A DNA stretch of 64,000 nt from SpSt-333 sp964371615 (GTDB lineage: Bacteria > Bacteroidota > Ignavibacteria > UBA10030 > UBA8401), in the NCBI GenBank assembly GCA_964371615.1, contig CAYJMS010000002.1, positions 682,001 to 746,000 on the forward strand, given 5' to 3'. The notes under the pieces are model-generated. The model was not told the DNA's origin. It searched no databases and saw nothing but the letters and a program-made list of their open reading frames with translations. The position numbers and the translations under genes were made by a program. Positions 17,622 through 27,511 of the stretch are shown here, in pieces (position 1 is the first letter of the stretch; the number at the start of each line of letters is the position of its first letter).

Positions 17622-18812
17622 TTATTTTTCCAAAATATTTCCATAAATGCATTTCGTATTCAATAAAATTGCTTTCGCAAGAACATTCAAAATAAAGGGA
17701 GTCTTTTTTTCGGCATGTTGTACTATGTCGATTAAAGTTTTCTTAATCATATTGCAATCGTGCGCGAATAATGATAACCATCCGGAGGGTATTATCCTTC
17801 CTTTTGATTGAGCTCCCGAGCCATCAACATACCGTGTGATCTTTCCATTGTTTTCGATATTCTCCAAATATGTATTCTTAAATTTCATTATGTCTGCGGT
17901 CGTAAATACCAGGTTGTTTTTCGCAGCAAGCACTACAAAGTCTATATCAATTGCACCATGCGAAATATCTTCTTTAGCTTTAAATAATTCATGTCCTCTG
18001 CCATACCAATAGTTCCATACATATGTTCCGTTTGAATGGGTGTGTATATTATTCTTAAAATGTAATGCTAAACCGGCTGCTTTCTTCTTAAATGATGTAT
18101 CGCGAGTGCTTTGAAAAAGTAGAATAAAGGTTCTGCCTGCGGCTAGTTGTTGGTTAAAAGGAAGTGGAAGTCTTCTATCAGTATTATTAAATTTAACCGG
18201 TGTATTATGCTCGAATTGATAATATCCTTCACCGGTTGTTTTATTCACTACCCAATCGTTATCAAATTCGGAAAGTGCTTGAATCGATGTCTTTGAGTAT
18301 ATATCTGCTTTTTCAGCAAAATAACTCACTTGATTGATATTCACAATTAACGAAAATCGAACCAATGGATACGTGATTAAACCGGTATGCACGAGCCAAA
18401 CAACCCGTTCTCCATTTCTGCTATATTTTGTCGAACCCCATCCGACTAATGACCTGCCTATATAATCTTTTTCACCACGTTCGTTGTCCGTATTAGCAAT
18501 AACACGGTCTGCGTGTTCAGTGAATTTTCGAAGATAATAGACGTTTTTTGTCGCTTCATACATATCAAGATATGCATTAAGAATATAACTTTCACCCCAC
18601 GCAAGATTTCCTTTTTCATTTGTTTCGAAGCTGAATCCATTACCGTTATTTAATGACGAATCACTTCGGTCAAACAAATGTACTAAGTGCTGATATGTTG
18701 TGTCGGCAGCGAAGAGCGGAGGCGACAATAACACGAAAATACAAAGAGTATATCCCAGTCGAAATATCTTATAAGCACTCGTATTTGCAATATTTAGAAA
18801 CGCCGTCACCAT
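17622..18812 (-). CDS. Secreted protein of unknown function, probable alpha/alpha-toroid carbohydrate enzyme
   Basis: 396 residues with a signal peptide (AYKIFRLGYTLCIFVLLSPP, cleaved near FAAD). The mature part is rich in aromatic residues and helices: GNLAWGESYILNAYLDMYEA, WLVHTGLITYPLV, EGYYQFEHNTPV, NQQLAAGRTFILLF, EDISHGAIDIDFV. These recall six-hairpin glycosidases, polysaccharide lyases or uronyl epimerases. I do not recognise a named family. A periplasmic enzyme that trims or epimerises the polymer made here is plausible. It lies between asnB-like and PIG-L genes in the same direction. Confidence 0.6.
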   Translation of the reverse strand: MVTAFLNIANTSAYKIFRLGYTLCIFVLLSPPLFAADTTYQHLVHLFDRSDSSLNNGNGFSFETNEKGNLAWGESYILNAYLDMYEATKNVYYLRKFTEHADRVIANTDNERGEKDYIGRSLVGWGSTKYSRNGERVVWLVHTGLITYPLVRFSLIVNINQVSYFAEKADIYSKTSIQALSEFDNDWVVNKTTGEGYYQFEHNTPVKFNNTDRRLPLPFNQQLAAGRTFILLFQSTRDTSFKKKAAGLALHFKNNIHTHSNGTYVWNYWYGRGHELFKAKEDISHGAIDIDFVVLAAKNNLVFTTADIMKFKNTYLENIENNGKITRYVDGSGAQSKGRIIPSGWLSLFAHDCNMIKKTLIDIVQHAEKKTPFILNVLAKAILLNTKCIYGNILEK

Positions 18813-18876
18813 TCCCCATTGATTTTTATGTAATAATCTATCAGATTAAATATTTTTTAATTATCACAATAGGATG

Positions 18877-20757
18877 TCATAAAACTGAGAATTCTTCATA
18901 ACCATTTCCAAAAAACATTCTAAGCCAGAGTTCTGCGAACAATACTCTCGATATATCACTATGCCATATATTATTTTCACCTTTTAAATACCTGTGATAA
19001 TAGTTAAGAAATATTTTTGAATCTATTACACCCATTTCATGCAAAAGGCTATTGCCACCAAACATATTTTCTATCATTGGTCGATAATTATTTTTTAACC
19101 ATAAATCCTCTGGCGTTGAAAATCCTTGTTTATCTCTTCTCCATCGTATTTCATTTGGTAAATCATGCATTGCTTCCCTTAAAATATGTTTAGTCCATCC
19201 ATTCTTCAGTTTTAATTCGGTTGACATTGATAAAACTAAATTGACAAGTCTATGATCAAGAAAAGGTAGCCTAGTTTCAAGAGAATGAGCCATCGAATTA
19301 CGATCTTCATAACGAGCAAGTGCGGGGACTGAATAATTGTCAATATCTAATATTTGTCTGTGTTTTATGCTTGAATATTCCCAAATATGTTCAAGTTTAC
19401 CAGGATACCTCAAATAATTTTGCTTAATATTTTTTGTCTTATATGGATTAATTGCCGGCAAATATCTGTAGGCACTACTCATTTTAAACTGATATAGTAC
19501 TGTCTTCTTAATCAGTGACATAAATATCTGGTTTACTGCATCATAATACTTTTTTTGTTTTATCAAATCTTTTAGATTAAAAAAGAAATATTTAAGGTAA
19601 CCCATTAATATTTCATCTCCACCTTGCCCACTCAGCACAACCACAATATCCGTTTCTTTTTTAATTTTCTTAAATATATTATACTGTGCTACAATACTAA
19701 AGCCACCAATGGGTTCATCATTATGATAAATTACATCCTTTATAGAATTTAGTGCATCTTCATGATGATAAAGCAATTTACGGTTTTTAATTCCAGATCC
19801 TTTCACTAATATATCGATAAATTTTTCTTCTGAGAATCGACTATCTTCAGAAATGACTGAGTATGTCTCTAAATTTCCATTGTTTAATTTATTTGCAATA
19901 ATTGAAATTGATGAAGAATCCAAACCTCCACTAAGCAAGGCGCCAATTTTTACGTCACTTCTCAGTCTTATTCTGACACTATCGATAAATAATTCACGGA
20001 AAGATTCAATAATATTTTTCGAATCAATGCTTTGATCAACATTATAGTCCCAATATTTCCTTTTTTCAATTACACCGGAGTTCAAATAAATGACCAGATT
20101 ATTTTTTGGCGTAACTTTAAATATATTTTTATAAAACGTATTGTCATTATTGTCAACTATACCCTGGGCCAAAAAACAAAACATAATATTTTGGTCTATT
20201 TCTTTCGTTGGCAATATTGGTAATAGTTGTTTTATTTCGCTGGAAAATAATATTTCATCATTTACCTGAGTATAGAATAGTGGTTTTATTGCAAAGCGAT
20301 CTCTGCTTAATATTACTTTATGCATATTCATGTCGAGTATTGCAAAACTCCACATACCATTTAACAGGTGGAATCCATCCTCACCGTATATCTGATACAC
20401 TTTAAGTATTACTTCTGTATCTGAGTCTGTTCGAAATCTATATCCCTTCTTTTTAATATCCTCTCGTAACTCTATATAGTTAAATATTTCACCGTTATAA
20501 ATAATCCACAACCCACTACCATCCGTAAAAGGTTGATTACCTCTTTCAGAAAGATCAATAATTGACAACCTTCTATGCCCAAAAAATACATTGAACTTAC
20601 TGACATCCCCAACCATCTTCTCTGAAGTGCAAAAGGACATAAATCCTGATGAATCCGGACCTCTATATGATACCAGATTCAATGAATTATTAAATCTCTC
20701 ATGGTCTTTTGAATTAAAGAAACCATTAAATTTTATTGCACCAAATAATCCACACAT
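18877..20757 (-). CDS. Glutamine-dependent asparagine synthase-type amidotransferase
   Basis: 626 residues, complete. An N-terminal class II glutaminase begins with Cys2 (MCGLFGA), with RGPDSSG (32-38) and YNGEIFNY (87-94). The C-terminal ATP-pyrophosphatase domain has the P-loop SGGLDSSS (276-283) and SGQGGDE near 350. AsnB makes asparagine from aspartate. In O-antigen loci related proteins (WbpS type) amidate uronic acids instead, and this locus encodes a full WbpA-B-D-E set for a diamino-uronic acid, so uronamide formation is the favoured inference. The ATG overlaps the stop of the upstream glycosyltransferase (TAATG). Confidence 0.88.
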   Translation of the reverse strand: MCGLFGAIKFNGFFNSKDHERFNNSLNLVSYRGPDSSGFMSFCTSEKMVGDVSKFNVFFGHRRLSIIDLSERGNQPFTDGSGLWIIYNGEIFNYIELREDIKKKGYRFRTDSDTEVILKVYQIYGEDGFHLLNGMWSFAILDMNMHKVILSRDRFAIKPLFYTQVNDEILFSSEIKQLLPILPTKEIDQNIMFCFLAQGIVDNNDNTFYKNIFKVTPKNNLVIYLNSGVIEKRKYWDYNVDQSIDSKNIIESFRELFIDSVRIRLRSDVKIGALLSGGLDSSSISIIANKLNNGNLETYSVISEDSRFSEEKFIDILVKGSGIKNRKLLYHHEDALNSIKDVIYHNDEPIGGFSIVAQYNIFKKIKKETDIVVVLSGQGGDEILMGYLKYFFFNLKDLIKQKKYYDAVNQIFMSLIKKTVLYQFKMSSAYRYLPAINPYKTKNIKQNYLRYPGKLEHIWEYSSIKHRQILDIDNYSVPALARYEDRNSMAHSLETRLPFLDHRLVNLVLSMSTELKLKNGWTKHILREAMHDLPNEIRWRRDKQGFSTPEDLWLKNNYRPMIENMFGGNSLLHEMGVIDSKIFLNYYHRYLKGENNIWHSDISRVLFAELWLRMFFGNGYEEFSVL

Positions 20758-21878
20758 TATTGACCCAAAAGTTTTTTATACAAATTAACTAATTTATCGC
20801 TTTCCAATATCCAGTTATACCTAATAGTTAATGACTCTTTCCCATTTCGTCCCATTTTTTCCGCCTCAACCGGATTGTCTAATATCCAATTCATTGCATC
20901 GGCAATAGAATTTATGTCTAACGGATCGACTAAAATTCCACAATTTTCTCTTTCGATAATTTCTCTCAGAATTGGGATATCAGAGGCAATCACAGGAAGG
21001 CCTGAGGCCATATATTCGAACATTTTTACCGGGTATGATTCCAGATAACATTGGGTAGGGTGTAATACTACCAAACCTCCCTTTACTGTGTTCAATAATT
21101 TTGAAACTTCAGATGATGTTAAAAATCCATGATAATTAACATTTTGCCAGCCTTGTAACTTATGCAAATCCTTTTCTAAACTCTTAGGACTGTAAGGTCC
21201 TGCTATCTCTAATTTCACATCAATGAATTTATTTTTCACAATACTTAAAGCATTAACCATTTGGTATGCTCCTCGCATTTTGGCAATACCACCAACATAG
21301 GCAAATGCATTTGGGCGAAAAGGATATTGAAGAGAGCCCATTTTATCGAAATCTGATATAATCGGATAATTATGTATTGTAATTGTTTTCTTATCTGGAA
21401 ATCTTGGTGCTGTCTTCGGATTAGCTGGTACAATACCATCGAGAAGTATCCCACATATCCACTCAACAATTGACATTACCCAAGATGCTGGCAATCGTAA
21501 TATTGGTAATATCCAATATTTTTCCATGATATCGAGTGGAACATTTTCATGGACATCATAAACAACTTTTTTACCGATTAGTTTTAAAGATATTCCTACA
21601 ATAATAAGTTCAGGATCATGGAAATGATATATGTCACCATTTAATTTTATGGATTCTTTAAATATTCGGTATACTATCTTTGTCATACGTGTAAACCGAC
21701 CACCTGTATTTCTACCTACATCTATTATTTTTACCCCATTATTTAACTCTGTGTTCTTACCATCAGCAACAATTAGAAATACAGTATATCCACTTTGAAC
21801 CAAAGACAAACATTCTTTTAGGAATATACGTGTGTCGTATCGTGGATGGACAGATGTTAGATGTACAATTTTTGCCAT
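20757..21878 (-). CDS. Glycosyltransferase family 4
   Basis: 373 residues, GT-B fold. N-terminal KIVHLTSVHPRYDTRIFLKE and YHFHDPELIIVG; C-terminal AYVGGIAKMRGAYQ, the EX7E-type region KMFEYMASGLPVIASDIP, and a final helix ending NLYKKLLGQ. It acts at the cytoplasmic face on the growing repeat unit; donor unknown. Overlaps the asnB-like gene by one base. Confidence 0.85.
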   Translation of the reverse strand: MAKIVHLTSVHPRYDTRIFLKECLSLVQSGYTVFLIVADGKNTELNNGVKIIDVGRNTGGRFTRMTKIVYRIFKESIKLNGDIYHFHDPELIIVGISLKLIGKKVVYDVHENVPLDIMEKYWILPILRLPASWVMSIVEWICGILLDGIVPANPKTAPRFPDKKTITIHNYPIISDFDKMGSLQYPFRPNAFAYVGGIAKMRGAYQMVNALSIVKNKFIDVKLEIAGPYSPKSLEKDLHKLQGWQNVNYHGFLTSSEVSKLLNTVKGGLVVLHPTQCYLESYPVKMFEYMASGLPVIASDIPILREIIERENCGILVDPLDINSIADAMNWILDNPVEAEKMGRNGKESLTIRYNWILESDKLVNLYKKLLGQ

Positions 21879-21982
21879 AGTAAGAGATTTCCTACCTTTA
21901 ATCGAAGTTTAATTTAGCAGATATTAAATGATACTAATCACACAGAGGTGATTCATCAACGCAGAATACAAAACCATTACAT

Positions 21983-23266
21983 TCACTTTTCTACCATATG
22001 GAAACGATAAAATCGTTCATAAATATGGATAGATACTGCAAAAAAGAACCAATAAATGTAACCAGAGCTAAATGTACCCGTTTTGAAAATGTTTAATATG
22101 CAAAAAACACCAATCCAACCTGCTGCAGATATATTCGCCCGATCGAATGGTGTGATGTTCCTTAAAGAATAATTCGGACTATCAATTCGGTATGTATAAA
22201 TTACAATATATATAACAATCACTAAAAATATCATCATACCGATCGGACCAAGTTCAACAAGAAACTCAACTATCCAATTATGGGGATATTTCCAATCGGT
22301 TGAATTCCCGGTTAAACTATAAGCCGAATCAGCAAGTCCCCCTCCAAATATTTTGTATTCAAGGGATCGTTCCCACCAACCTCTTAGTGCCTTCATTGGC
22401 CAAGCAACCCTTGCTTCATCAAGTGACGCACTTAACTTCAATAATCTACTAATTCCTTTGTCTGCGAAAGTGGAATATGAAACTACAATCCAAGCGATCA
22501 ATACAATAGGTAAACTGAACCCGATTATTCGACCAATCTTTAATTCTTTACGCACAATAAGTGACAGCAGAAATATGAGCGGAACAAACAATACCGGACC
22601 TCGAGTTCCTGTCGCCAATACACCCAACATAAATATGAGAATAAGCCACCACCATCGTTTTAATTTTGTATTCTCCAAATAGTGACACCACAAAATGATG
22701 GATGCCATTCCCAAAAAGTTAGAAGGAGACAATCGGCTCGAACCTAACACAGCTTCGCTGGCGGACGCTACTTCATCCTGGATTGCACTTATGGGAAAAA
22801 TGAAAATCATTACGATCGAAGCTACTGCGACACCAATGACAATATTGAATAGCAGTCTTAAATCATTCAATGTTCGCAAATACGTCACTGCGGTGACAAT
22901 CATGATCTGCGTGAAGATCCCGAAATACAATATCTTTTTGAACGCCGAAGTATCATTTCGAGTAAACGAAATGGTGAGTACCGCTATCAACAACAATATG
23001 TAAAAGAGCACAACAATACTTCTTCCCCAATATGGATTTTGAGAAGCAATTGTGTATGTTCTTCTAAAATTGACCCAGCAGGCAAAAATGGCGAGGGATG
23101 CGATCCCCATATCATAGGTGTAGCCGACTAAGAATGGAAAATTTGCCCGGAGAAAGACCTTCACTAGTGGTATTGTTAGCAGCGCCAGTATCCCAACCCA
23201 GGGATAGCGGTAGATGAGGAAGAGAATGAATACAAAAGGTATTATTAAAAATGGTATGTACAGCAT
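21983..23266 (-). CDS. Polysaccharide polymerase / O-antigen ligase-like membrane protein (Wzy-like)
   Basis: 427 residues with about ten or more membrane helices. A large loop in the C-terminal half contains GTRGPVLFVPLIF and GGGLADSAY. This is followed by WKYPHNWIVEFLVELGPIGM, the His-Asn...Glu pattern of the Wzy_C/O-antigen ligase family. In a locus with Wzx- and Wzz-like genes and no other candidate, it is most likely the polymerase that joins repeat units in the periplasm. A WaaL-type ligase role is the alternative. Its ATG follows the stop of the upstream glycosyltransferase directly. Confidence 0.8.
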   Translation of the reverse strand: MLYIPFLIIPFVFILFLIYRYPWVGILALLTIPLVKVFLRANFPFLVGYTYDMGIASLAIFACWVNFRRTYTIASQNPYWGRSIVVLFYILLLIAVLTISFTRNDTSAFKKILYFGIFTQIMIVTAVTYLRTLNDLRLLFNIVIGVAVASIVMIFIFPISAIQDEVASASEAVLGSSRLSPSNFLGMASIILWCHYLENTKLKRWWWLILIFMLGVLATGTRGPVLFVPLIFLLSLIVRKELKIGRIIGFSLPIVLIAWIVVSYSTFADKGISRLLKLSASLDEARVAWPMKALRGWWERSLEYKIFGGGLADSAYSLTGNSTDWKYPHNWIVEFLVELGPIGMMIFLVIVIYIVIYTYRIDSPNYSLRNITPFDRANISAAGWIGVFCILNIFKTGTFSSGYIYWFFFAVSIHIYERFYRFHMVEK

Positions 23267-24391
23267 CTATCTATGACTAATATTCGTATTCTCAATAATT
23301 GATAACAGTTTTTGTACATTCACATTGGCTGAGAATTGTTTTGATGAAGTAGTGGCATTCTTTGACAGTGTACCATATAGTGCAATGTCTTCAACCGCTT
23401 TATTCATTGCACTATAATATGATATTGCATCGGAAGATTTCACCAGCCAGCCGTTGAATCCATGTATAATACTTTCCGACGGGCCTCCTAAATAATATGC
23501 TATTACCGGTTTCCCTGCGCCAAGTGCCTCTACAATACCGATCCCAAAAGGTTCTTCATCTCTTCTGCTGTTAATGAAATAATTCAAAGTATTGAAATAT
23601 TTTCCGCCTGTGTGAATATAACCGAGAAAATGCACGTTATTTTTATGATCCTTCGCCAACGTCTGACAATGAACACCAAATTCCGATTCGAGGGGCCCCC
23701 CTGCAATAACCAGATGTATATCGGGATGTTTTTTTAGCAATTCGATGAATGCAGAAATTACCAAATCCTGTGCTTTGTCATAATTTATCCGGGCGGCTAA
23801 TCCAAAGACGATCGATTCGGTATTGATGTTAAGCTCGCTCCGATAATCACCATTGGTATCTTTTATTTTATCTTCATCAAAGCCTGGATAGACGACATCC
23901 TTGCATATGGGGCCAAGGGACCTTGCCGTATACTGGCTGTTGGCAATCGGTACAATTCCGTACTTGCGTAAATAATATGTATAGTAGATTCTTCCGAGTT
24001 TTCGGTTTACTGCACTTGGCATATGCCAATACGCTTGCGTCTTCAATCTTTTGCTGAAGGCTCCGGCAATTTGCAAATAATATGGCCGTCGATAAATAAT
24101 TGCGTCATATTTATTATCTGGTAATGCTACTGTGGCATTATGAACACTATGGTCCATACTTGCACGCAGTGATTTAAAGATTTTAAATATGCTTCCGCTA
24201 TACGCAACATCTAGCGCCGGTAATAGAATACTCTTTTCAACTGAATCCTTATACTGTTGTAGTTTATCTCCATTCCCTACGATCACCAAATCGACAAAAT
24301 GTCCAAGACCTTTTATAATTCTGATATATTGAGTTTCACTGCTAAAAACGCCACCTGAATCCTGGCTATTGACTATTTTAAGTATTTTCAT
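23267..24391 (-). CDS. Glycosyltransferase family 4
   Basis: 374 residues, GT-B fold. N-terminal MKILKIVNSQDSGGVFSSET; C-terminal VFGLAARINYDKAQDLVISA, VIAGGPLESEFG and the donor-site region EPFGIGIVEALGAGKPVIAY. It probably adds one sugar of the repeat unit. Adjacent without gap to the Wzy-like gene. Confidence 0.86.
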   Translation of the reverse strand: MKILKIVNSQDSGGVFSSETQYIRIIKGLGHFVDLVIVGNGDKLQQYKDSVEKSILLPALDVAYSGSIFKIFKSLRASMDHSVHNATVALPDNKYDAIIYRRPYYLQIAGAFSKRLKTQAYWHMPSAVNRKLGRIYYTYYLRKYGIVPIANSQYTARSLGPICKDVVYPGFDEDKIKDTNGDYRSELNINTESIVFGLAARINYDKAQDLVISAFIELLKKHPDIHLVIAGGPLESEFGVHCQTLAKDHKNNVHFLGYIHTGGKYFNTLNYFINSRRDEEPFGIGIVEALGAGKPVIAYYLGGPSESIIHGFNGWLVKSSDAISYYSAMNKAVEDIALYGTLSKNATTSSKQFSANVNVQKLLSIIENTNISHR

Positions 24392-24406
24392 AGGTGGGGT
24401 ATACCA

Positions 24407-25357
24407 TTAGAACTTATTTATTATTCGTCTTGTCTTATAAGATATTGATTTATAAATCATTTTAAATACTGAAGAAAATATATTTTTTAATGGAAGATCT
24501 ATCTTTTCTTTTCGTTCTTTATTAAATCTGAGTGCATCCTTAAATTGCATCCGCAATAGTAAATCATATATTAAATGGCTGTAGATGTTTCTTAACCGAA
24601 TATCAATTGCAGCTTTAGATCTATCATCGGTAAAATATTCCTTAAGAACTAAGAACGTGTCAATCATCTTTATACTTTGATTTTTTCTGGACAATGTTGA
24701 AAATATTCCGCTGCCTAATCGCCTTGCCGCTGTCACTTTTGGAATATATTTTATATTCCCATAACGAGCCATAAGAGCAGCTAGTAATTGATCTCCATTT
24801 ACAACAGGCATTTCCCGCATTACACTATAGACTTCAGGTATATTTCTATACACCACTGTGCAGGACTGAGGAACTCCTGCTTCAAGAATTGAATATTGAT
24901 CATACTCACTAACGTAATCTTCATTTCTCACTTTATGCAGAATAATTTTGCCATCGACATCACAAAAACTATAGTCAGTAAAACAACCAACATAGTTTTC
25001 ATTGTTTTCTAAAAAATCAATCTGCATTTGAAGCTTATTGGGATCGATCCAATAATCATCTCCTTCGCAAATTGCTATATATTTCCCCTGACAACGTGGA
25101 AAAACAAAAGCCGTAGACGGTCTAATTCCTTTAGAGTATTGGTTAATCGATTGATAAATTGGTCTGATAATATTGGGGTATTTATCTTCAAACTCCCTAA
25201 TTATATTCTTTGTCCCATCAATCGATGCGTCATCATGGATAATAATTTCAATTGGGAATGTAGTTCTTTGATTTATAATGCCCTCAATTGACTTTTTAAC
25301 ATACTTTTCTTGGTTATAAACCAAACAGCATATGCTAACTATTGGTTTTATGTTCAT
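24407..25357 (-). CDS. Glycosyltransferase family 2
   Basis: 316 residues, GT-A fold. PIVSICCLVYNQEKYVKKSI at the N-terminus binds the nucleotide. IIHDDASIDGT and the metal-binding ICEGDDYWIDPNKL (Asp-Asp near residue 97) follow. The helical C-terminus (residues 220-316) is basic and may lie on the membrane. Acts in repeat-unit assembly; sugar unknown. Confidence 0.87.
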   Translation of the reverse strand: MNIKPIVSICCLVYNQEKYVKKSIEGIINQRTTFPIEIIIHDDASIDGTKNIIREFEDKYPNIIRPIYQSINQYSKGIRPSTAFVFPRCQGKYIAICEGDDYWIDPNKLQMQIDFLENNENYVGCFTDYSFCDVDGKIILHKVRNEDYVSEYDQYSILEAGVPQSCTVVYRNIPEVYSVMREMPVVNGDQLLAALMARYGNIKYIPKVTAARRLGSGIFSTLSRKNQSIKMIDTFLVLKEYFTDDRSKAAIDIRLRNIYSHLIYDLLLRMQFKDALRFNKERKEKIDLPLKNIFSSVFKMIYKSISYKTRRIINKF

Positions 25358-25395
25358 TCTTATTTTGGATAGATAATTATTATTTGCGAATACAA

Positions 25396-26145
25396 TTATT
25401 TTTTAGCTACACATAATATCGAATCACAGTATTCAACTTCTTTTCTACCTAATTCTTGTAAACTCCAAATATGCTCCTCGGTGAGAATATTTTCGAGCAT
25501 TAGCTGATTAAGTTGAAAGTCAGCTAGTATCTTAAATATTATCCCATTCACTTTAACTATTTTGAATCCCGTTTTGATAAGATCATCGCGAATTGACCTT
25601 GAGTCATAAACTCTTCTATGGCCTACCGAGAGATCATTTTCAGTTAAAGCGTAAAGATCATTAACGATGCCCAATTTAAGCGCTAACCTCCTGGAAAATG
25701 CATTTGCATTTGGGACAGTAATGAATATTAATCCATTTTTGGATAAATGCTTTTTTAGTTTAATTAATATCTTTTGGGGAGAATGTACGTGTTCAAAAAC
25801 ATATGTAGAGAATATATAGTCGTACTTTACCTCCGAAATATATTCTTCAAATAAACTATATATATACTTCACATTATTAAATTTATTGTGCAATATCGCA
25901 TCATCAATAAATTTCGACGCACCGTCAATTACATCAACCCGACCAAACGTTTCTGCTAACATTTTTGTTTCTTGACCAGAGGCAATTCCTAATTGAAGCG
26001 CGTGTTTTTTAGATGGATTAGAAAGGTAATTTTTAATTTCTGCAAATATTATTTTTTTCTTTGTGACAGAATATGGAGGTGTTGAATAATTTGTTACAAG
26101 TTTATTCAACATATTCTTTTCTTTTTTGTAAAATTGATTGCTCAT
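25396..26145 (-). CDS. Class I SAM-dependent methyltransferase
   Basis: 249 residues. The SAM motif I region reads ALQLGIASGQETKMLAE, slightly off the usual GxGxG. VDVIDGASKFID is motif II, YDYIFSTYVFEHVHSPQKIL motif III-like, and GLIFITVPNANAFSRRL follows. It resembles UbiG-like methyltransferases found in glycan loci that methylate sugars or cap chains. The target is unknown; next to a TagB/TagF-like gene, capping or modification of a polyol-phosphate or a terminal sugar is possible. Confidence 0.8.
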   Translation of the reverse strand: MSNQFYKKEKNMLNKLVTNYSTPPYSVTKKKIIFAEIKNYLSNPSKKHALQLGIASGQETKMLAETFGRVDVIDGASKFIDDAILHNKFNNVKYIYSLFEEYISEVKYDYIFSTYVFEHVHSPQKILIKLKKHLSKNGLIFITVPNANAFSRRLALKLGIVNDLYALTENDLSVGHRRVYDSRSIRDDLIKTGFKIVKVNGIIFKILADFQLNQLMLENILTEEHIWSLQELGRKEVEYCDSILCVAKK

Positions 26146-26173
26146 AATAATATTTCCCTGATTGTGTAAATGG

Positions 26174-27454
26174 TTAATATTTCCCTTTATTTAAGGATTG
26201 AAATACTCTTTTAATTACCCTTTCAGAATTATCTGAGTCAACATATTCAAAAAATATTTGTTTTGAAATTTGATAATGTACTGAATTCACTTGATTTTCG
26301 TTGATCAATTCTCCCTTCAGTTCAATTAAAAGATCATCATATTTTGTCACAACAGGTCCGGGACAAACCAGTTTCAAATCATATAAAATACCATCCTGAT
26401 TGTTCCGATAGTGTTCCATATCATAGGCAAAGCAGAAGACCGGCTTGTTCACGTACAGTGCATCAAAAAATACACTAGAGTAATCAGTGATCAGCAAATC
26501 TGACTCGCGAATCACCGGAGCAATCTCAGAAAAAATCCGGTGACCAAGATCAAAGATGTATTTGTTATCGACAAAATCCTCAACATTAAATAAATATTTA
26601 TCATTTCTAAAATAATGCATTCTGAAACCAAAAATTGCATCATGTTTCTTCAAAAGGTTTCTAAGATCTTTAATTTCCTTTGGTGAAAATTGATAATAGG
26701 TTGAATCTCGGATTGCTCCCATTTGCCTGTATGTCGGTGCGTACGTGATAAGACGCTTTCCATTTTTTAAGTGGTGAAGCATTTCTACTTGTTTGCGCAG
26801 GTATAACGGAAGCATAGCAGATTCTTTCACTAAAAAATCATTCCGCGGCAATCCTGTCAACCATATGTTCTCATATTTTATCGGATAGAACATCGTAGCC
26901 ATTGCAAAACTATCTATACCGGAAGATGTTATAAGTCCTTCATAATGTTCACGCTCTTTGCGTCGATATTTTACTCTGTCCAGACTTTCCCTGACCAACG
27001 GGTTCCATAACGCATATAATTTCTTAAATGGAATTCCGTGCCATAAATTAATGATAACCCTTCTAAACATGATGGGTTTTACGACACTGAATAATTTGCT
27101 TCCCCACCGTAGTGAATAATCCATTGCAATGGAGTGCGTAACAAAAACTACTCTGCAACGCATGAACATCCAAAGGCCATTCAATGATCGCAGCTTTACA
27201 ATCTGGATGTTCTTAGCGTTCTCAATGTTGAGGTCTGCATCGATGTTACGCAAAAAGATTATCTTCTTAATCGTTTCATCCGATTTTATTTCCTCAAACA
27301 CTGCGCGAGCATTTTCAACAAATTGGTCGGATTTAATATGATGAACGGTAAATGCCCAAAAATGATTATTTTTAGGCACTAATAAATCGCTCAACCGCCA
27401 TACCGGAAGAAGGAAGAAATCAAAAACAAATTTAGTGAGGTGATCTTTTGTCAC
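26174..27454 (-). CDS. CDP-polyol glycerophosphotransferase-like protein (TagB/TagF family)
   Basis: 426 residues with a GTG start. Two family signatures are present: INLWHGIPFK (135-144) and ITDYSSVFFDALY (322-334), followed by FAYDMEHYRNNQDGILYD. TagB/TagF-type enzymes transfer glycerol- or ribitol-phosphate from the CDP-activated polyol to a glycan. The preceding gene, 57 bp away, is a LicC-like cytidylyltransferase, and before it stand a dehydrogenase, a kinase and an aldolase, so a dedicated CDP-activated donor is likely. The N-terminal 130 residues lack a membrane helix; it is probably peripheral on the inner membrane. Confidence 0.83.
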   Translation of the reverse strand: MTKDHLTKFVFDFFLLPVWRLSDLLVPKNNHFWAFTVHHIKSDQFVENARAVFEEIKSDETIKKIIFLRNIDADLNIENAKNIQIVKLRSLNGLWMFMRCRVVFVTHSIAMDYSLRWGSKLFSVVKPIMFRRVIINLWHGIPFKKLYALWNPLVRESLDRVKYRRKEREHYEGLITSSGIDSFAMATMFYPIKYENIWLTGLPRNDFLVKESAMLPLYLRKQVEMLHHLKNGKRLITYAPTYRQMGAIRDSTYYQFSPKEIKDLRNLLKKHDAIFGFRMHYFRNDKYLFNVEDFVDNKYIFDLGHRIFSEIAPVIRESDLLITDYSSVFFDALYVNKPVFCFAYDMEHYRNNQDGILYDLKLVCPGPVVTKYDDLLIELKGELINENQVNSVHYQISKQIFFEYVDSDNSERVIKRVFQSLNKGKY

Positions 27455-27511
27455 GAAGTATTCTTTTCATAACGTTGAATAAAAAATCGATGAATTGTAT
27501 GAACAACGAAT

